Below are positions 60,662 through 64,000 of a stretch of DNA of 64,000 nucleotides, one piece after another; the stretch's first letter is position 1; each line of letters opens with the position of its first letter. The position numbers were made by a program, and so were the translations under genes. This stretch comes from an uncultured Lachnospiraceae bacterium (GTDB lineage Bacteria; Bacillota_A; Clostridia; Lachnospirales; Lachnospiraceae). Location of the stretch: assembly GCA_947564305.1 (NCBI GenBank), contig CANOBT010000005.1, forward strand, positions 17,487 to 81,486, given 5' to 3'. The notes under the pieces are model-generated. The model was not told the DNA's origin and did not search any database. It saw only the letters and a list, made by a program, of their open reading frames with translations.

Positions 60662-60975
60662 TTTCTCTCGTTCCTCTCTTTCATCCTGTTTTTTAGTGCT
60701 GCGTTTTTGAAGCCGAGAAAAACTTTTTATGTCTTCCGCGTATTTCCCGGCGTTCCAGTGATGTCATTATGCCATATCTTTTGCAGTCTGGCAGGATACA
60801 GATTGGTTTTAACGGGTAAAAAATCACCCCATTTGTTTATTTTCACCATTTTTGATACATTGAAAGCAAAAAATTACACCTTTTTGACAAACTACATGAC
60901 ATTTACATATAGATTTTTAGCAATAAATCAGCTATACTTAAATATATCAGTAACGAAAACAGGAGATTTATATTT
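60662..60975. other. 314-bp divergent region between GPH transporter and AraC genes
   Basis: A plus-strand TTGACA (60883-60888) with TATAGA 19 bp later is a possible AraC promoter. No clear minus-strand promoter or operator could be fixed, and no gene is present. Confidence 0.4.
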
Positions 60976-62214
60976 ATGGAAACAATCCCACAGGAAGTAC
61001 GGTTACGGCTATTAGCAGAGCAGGTCTATGCAGCCTCCAGACTCGCTACATGGTGTCTGAGGCCGGATGGTCATTTCTTTGCCACTACGAGCCCTAATGA
61101 ATCAGATTTTTTTAGCTTTTTGAAATTAAGCGGATGCCTGGACTATGCCTGTTCCATTCCGGGCGGATGCAGTATTCCTACACTGCTTAGTGATTCCACC
61201 GGCATGGTCTGGATGGCAGAGCATATGTACCGGGAAGAGGGCATCCCTGTACTTCTAATTCTGTTCGGCCCCGTCTTCTTGAGCAATACTTCCGTACAAA
61301 GCATCGAAAAATCGCTTCATGAAAAACAGATTTCTGTTTCCGGCCGCTTGAAAATGATTCGACTTATGGAGAAAGTACCTGTCATTCCTATGTTTACACT
61401 GGAACAGTTTGGCATGATGCTGCACTATGCCTTGACGGAAAAAACAATTGCTCACGGAGATATCCGAATCCAGACATCTGAAAATTCCTTCACGGCTTCC
61501 TCTCTTGCTTCTGAAAAGCCGAACATCGAACGGCTTCACACAAAAGAAGAACTGATCTTACAGGCTCTGACAGATGGAAACCCAAAATTGTGTAACCTGA
61601 TCAACAATTCCATAGAGTTGGGATATGAATTTCTTTCTTCCACCGGTGATTCCCTGCGCGACGGAAAAAATACCGCAATCGTCTTCTGCGCACTATGCTG
61701 CAGAGCCGCTGTATCAGGCGGTATACCGCTCAAAATCGCGCAGGATACGCAGAGAACCTACATAAATCGCATGGAAGCATGTGGCACGATTACGGAGCTG
61801 GCCGCAGTCAACAAGAAAATGGTGGACACCTGCTTTCAGGAAATCAGCAAATGCAAAGAAAACCCTCACATTTCCAACGAAATACGGGAGTGCTGTTCCT
61901 ACATCCACAGCCATCTTCTGGATGAATTTACCCTGGAAGATGTAGCAAAACGGACAGGGTATACGGAATATTATCTGGCAAGAAAGTTTTACAAAGAAAT
62001 GGGAATCCATATCAATGATTATATCAAAGAGGCGAAAATAGACTACGCGAAGATGCTGCTTACCGCTACCGAAAAAAGCGTGCAGGAAATCAGCGATTCC
62101 CTGCACTTTAGTACACGAAACTATTTCAGCAAAGTTTTTCGCAGTATCACGGGGGAGACCCCTGTTGATTATCGTAAGCATGCGATTGTAGGTGCGGTTC
62201 CTGCTTCGCATTAA
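60976..62214 (+). CDS. AraC-family regulator, long form
   Basis: 412 residues. The N-terminal 300 residues form an unrecognised sensor region with several Cys (CLDYACSIPGGCS). The C-terminal double HTH (about 310-405) has FTLEDVAKRTGYTEYYLARKFYKE and SVQEISDSLHFSTRNYFSKVFRS with TPVDYRKH. Divergent from the GPH/esterase/GH3 operon, which it probably controls. Convergent with the MATE gene, 23 bp apart. Confidence 0.92.
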   Translation: METIPQEVRLRLLAEQVYAASRLATWCLRPDGHFFATTSPNESDFFSFLKLSGCLDYACSIPGGCSIPTLLSDSTGMVWMAEHMYREEGIPVLLILFGPVFLSNTSVQSIEKSLHEKQISVSGRLKMIRLMEKVPVIPMFTLEQFGMMLHYALTEKTIAHGDIRIQTSENSFTASSLASEKPNIERLHTKEELILQALTDGNPKLCNLINNSIELGYEFLSSTGDSLRDGKNTAIVFCALCCRAAVSGGIPLKIAQDTQRTYINRMEACGTITELAAVNKKMVDTCFQEISKCKENPHISNEIRECCSYIHSHLLDEFTLEDVAKRTGYTEYYLARKFYKEMGIHINDYIKEAKIDYAKMLLTATEKSVQEISDSLHFSTRNYFSKVFRSITGETPVDYRKHAIVGAVPASH

Positions 62215-62237
62215 AGCGTCGTAAGAGAGGCAGTTAT

Positions 62238-63596
62238 CTAAAAATCCCTTGTAATATTTTTCAGCCACTTATAGCTCTTATAATGCTTGTAAACAAACGG
62301 CAGCTTCACAAACTCATCCAGATATATCAGGAAATACACCCACATCGGAGGAAGCTTTAAGACAAATGCGCTGAAAAATCCAAGAGGCACAGCAAACAGC
62401 CACATATCAATGACATCACAGATAAACCCCCACCGGGAATCACCGCCAGAACGGAATATTCCACAGATGAGCGTACTGTTCATAGCCTGACCAAGAACAG
62501 AATACATATTGATATACAGCATAATGCTCAAATATCCCTGCGCTATAGTGCTTAAATCCGCCATGTTCATAAACAAAGGGCGCAAAATGAAAATCAATGC
62601 GCCGCCCACAATTCCGCTGATAAACGTGATGATACAAAAACGTGAAGCGTCCTCTTTAACCGTTTCCATCTGTCCTGCACCAATTTCCTTGCCGAGAAGG
62701 ATGGCCCCTGCATTGGCAATCCCAAAACAAATAACTGTTCCCAGATTTTTTGCCACAACAGCCACCGCATTGGCCGCCACCATATCGCTTCCCAGATGCC
62801 CCATAATCACCGAATACATGGAGAAACCAACACCCCAGGATACTTCATTTCCAAAAGCCGGAAGAGAGTACCGCATAAAATCCTGGAACAACACTTTATG
62901 ATGTTCGAGCAAAATTGACGGACGGAAGCGAATCGTCTGGAAGCGGCAGGCATCCACCATACAGATGATCAGTTCTATACCACGCGCGATCGTGGTTGCC
63001 AGAGCAACACCAAGAATCCCCATTTTCGGTAAGCCGAACAGCCCAAAAATGAAAACCCCATTGAGGACAATATTCAGCCCCAGGGCAGAGCCATTCGTAA
63101 TGGTTGCAAATACTACCCTCTCAATGGAACGCATGGTACACAGATATACCTGTGAAATGCTCATAAAGAGGTAGGAAATCCCCACAATGCGCAAATAGGA
63201 AATTCCTGTATCAATCAATTCTGTCTCTGATGTAAAAATCATCATCAGAAGTCTTGGAAAAAAACATGCCAGCACAAAAAATAGAAACGAAACCAGAATC
63301 GACAGTTTCATGCCAATTCCCATGATCTTCTCAATCGTCCGGGTGTCCTTCCTTCCCCAATATTGGGCTGCCAGCATCCCGATCCCTGATGAGATTCCAG
63401 AGTAAACCAGATTCAGTATAAACATGATCTGGCTTGCCAGCGAACCCGCGGAAAGCGCCGTCTGGCTTACCCAACCGAGCATAATTACATCCGCTGAACC
63501 TACAGCCGTCGTAATTAGGTTCTGAAGCACAATGGGCAATGCTAACCGGAACATGTCCTTGTTAAAAGTTGATGATTTTGTCATTGCAGTCTTCAT
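62238..63596 (-). CDS. MATE-family efflux transporter
   Basis: 452 residues, twelve membrane helices in two related halves. ALPIVLQNLITTAVGSADVIMLG is the first-helix signature, GIGMLAAQYWGRKD follows, and LPAFGNEVSWGVGF opens the second half. MATE proteins export cationic drugs or metabolites with Na+ or H+. It is monocistronic. No promoter with a good -35 could be found upstream. Confidence 0.94.
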   Translation of the reverse strand: MKTAMTKSSTFNKDMFRLALPIVLQNLITTAVGSADVIMLGWVSQTALSAGSLASQIMFILNLVYSGISSGIGMLAAQYWGRKDTRTIEKIMGIGMKLSILVSFLFFVLACFFPRLLMMIFTSETELIDTGISYLRIVGISYLFMSISQVYLCTMRSIERVVFATITNGSALGLNIVLNGVFIFGLFGLPKMGILGVALATTIARGIELIICMVDACRFQTIRFRPSILLEHHKVLFQDFMRYSLPAFGNEVSWGVGFSMYSVIMGHLGSDMVAANAVAVVAKNLGTVICFGIANAGAILLGKEIGAGQMETVKEDASRFCIITFISGIVGGALIFILRPLFMNMADLSTIAQGYLSIMLYINMYSVLGQAMNSTLICGIFRSGGDSRWGFICDVIDMWLFAVPLGFFSAFVLKLPPMWVYFLIYLDEFVKLPFVYKHYKSYKWLKNITRDF

Positions 63597-63900
63597 ATAT
63601 AAACCCTTTCATAAATCCAGAGAATCGTGTATAAAAATCTAATGATATTAGAATAGTATAAATGATTTATAGTAGGTTGTCTTACGGTTTATCAGAAAAA
63701 AACTACATTATTTTGACTATTCATTACTAAAAAGGAGCCGGATGTGGTCTGCGGCCAGCTTTCGTACATGCCGGCACTAAAATGAAAGTATACTTTTTTC
63801 GTTTGACAAGTTTTTATTTTTATACAATCAATATTTTTGTCTATTTTGCACAAATCTTATATCCAAAAAGCATCACTTTTCACATATTTTTTTTGCCCGC
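63597..63900. other. 304-bp intergenic region before the riboswitch promoter
   Basis: AT-rich. It contains a GCCGG/CCGGC inverted repeat (about 63737-63776) that could be a terminator or operator and an AAAGTATACTTT palindrome near 63785. No gene is seen. Confidence 0.45.
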
Positions 63901-63929
63901 TTGACAATTCTTCTTCCGCCATTTATAAT
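63901..63929 (+). promoter_or_regulatory. consensus promoter of the riboswitch transcript
   Basis: TTGACA (63901-63906), 17 bp, TATAAT (63924-63929), a perfect sigma-A consensus. Transcription would start about 10 nt before the riboswitch. Confidence 0.85.
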
Positions 63930-63942
63930 AAGCTGCAGAAAT

Positions 63943-64000
63943 TAGCTTGTATAAGTTCATGATTGGATGAGCGTGTCTACCAACTGCCGTAACAGTTGAC
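63943..64000 (+). ncRNA. purine riboswitch aptamer, cut by the window end
   Basis: TATAA (63950-63954), P2 GTTCAT/ATGAGC around loop GATTGG, the conserved GTGTCTACC (63973-63981), and P3 AACTG/CAGTT around CCGTAA, then GAC at 63998-64000. This is the purine aptamer order: P1-TATAA, P2, G-T-x-TCTACC, P3, GAC. The final C is at the specificity position (C74 in xpt numbering), which fits guanine/hypoxanthine rather than adenine. The expression platform and the regulated gene, probably for purine uptake, salvage or synthesis, lie beyond the window. Confidence 0.93.

Noticed and set aside
1..64000. tRNA, rRNA, CRISPR arrays, prophage genes and intact transposases
   Set aside because: Looked for on both strands and none was found. 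The repeats present are short hairpins, tandem duplications and MITE-like elements without regular spacers.

Overview
The window looks like chromosome from a low-to-mid GC, Gram-positive gut anaerobe of the Lachnospiraceae type (Clostridia). The signs are the HPr style, a rubrerythrin fusion, several LacI- and AraC-controlled carbohydrate loci, lipoproteins with a LAAC/LAGC lipobox, strong AGGAGG ribosome sites and frequent GTG/TTG starts. The genus cannot be fixed from the sequence alone. There is no rRNA, tRNA, CRISPR array, phage or intact insertion sequence. Most genes are on the minus strand.

Layout. 1-2.3 kb: the end of a minus-strand operon with a kinase-like protein and an unrecognised 429-residue protein, then a small XRE regulator. 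2.6-4.8 kb: rpmG-secE-nusG-rplK-rplA, with a similar hairpin in front of both rplK and rplA and no rplJ/rplL after rplA. 5.1-12.7 kb: a LacI regulator, a lipoprotein, and a sugar or polyol operon (medium-chain dehydrogenase, FGGY kinase, two mannitol-dehydrogenase-like proteins), divergent from a UlaG-like metallo-hydrolase. 13-17.8 kb: an AAA-like ATPase/PD-(D/E)XK protein, a GH3 glycosidase and a YczE-type membrane protein. 17.9-24.5 kb: an operon of class II aldolase, LacI, FGGY kinase, GatD-like dehydrogenase, PfkB kinase and aldo/keto reductase. 24.6-33.7 kb: an L-fucose-type operon (two ABC permeases, ATPase, binding lipoprotein, RhaB-type kinase, FucI, FucU). Both operons carry CGAAACGTTTCG-like operators, so one LacI protein may control both. 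33.7-39.5 kb: a heterodimeric ABC exporter and a chemoreceptor. 39.8-43.4 kb: a DUF4430 lipoprotein with an ECF S component, a phosphoesterase-rubrerythrin fusion and another lipoprotein. 43.5-49.7 kb: a PTS locus with its own Enzyme I and HPr, a fused EIIBCA, a PhnP-like hydrolase and a divergent LacI gene whose control region holds 12-bp-phased palindromes. 49.7-54.7 kb: an MFS/AraC pair, an ArsC/Spx-like protein, a metallo-hydrolase and a DUF1810-Uma2 fusion. 54.8-63.6 kb: GH3, a putative esterase and a GPH transporter, divergent from an AraC gene; then a MATE exporter. The last 100 bases hold a consensus promoter and a purine riboswitch cut off by the window end.

Non-coding structure is the least ordinary part. 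Two hairpin-rich, MITE-like elements (12774-12950 and 52127-52293) each have inverted ends starting GTWACWGTTCA and a perfect 8-bp flanking direct repeat. Related fragments and hairpins sit at 40876, 6338 and 45421. A separate hairpin repeat occurs at 1887 and 17815. Two operons have tandem duplications (41 bp and 44 bp) at gene junctions that copy the 3' end of the upstream gene into mini-ORFs.
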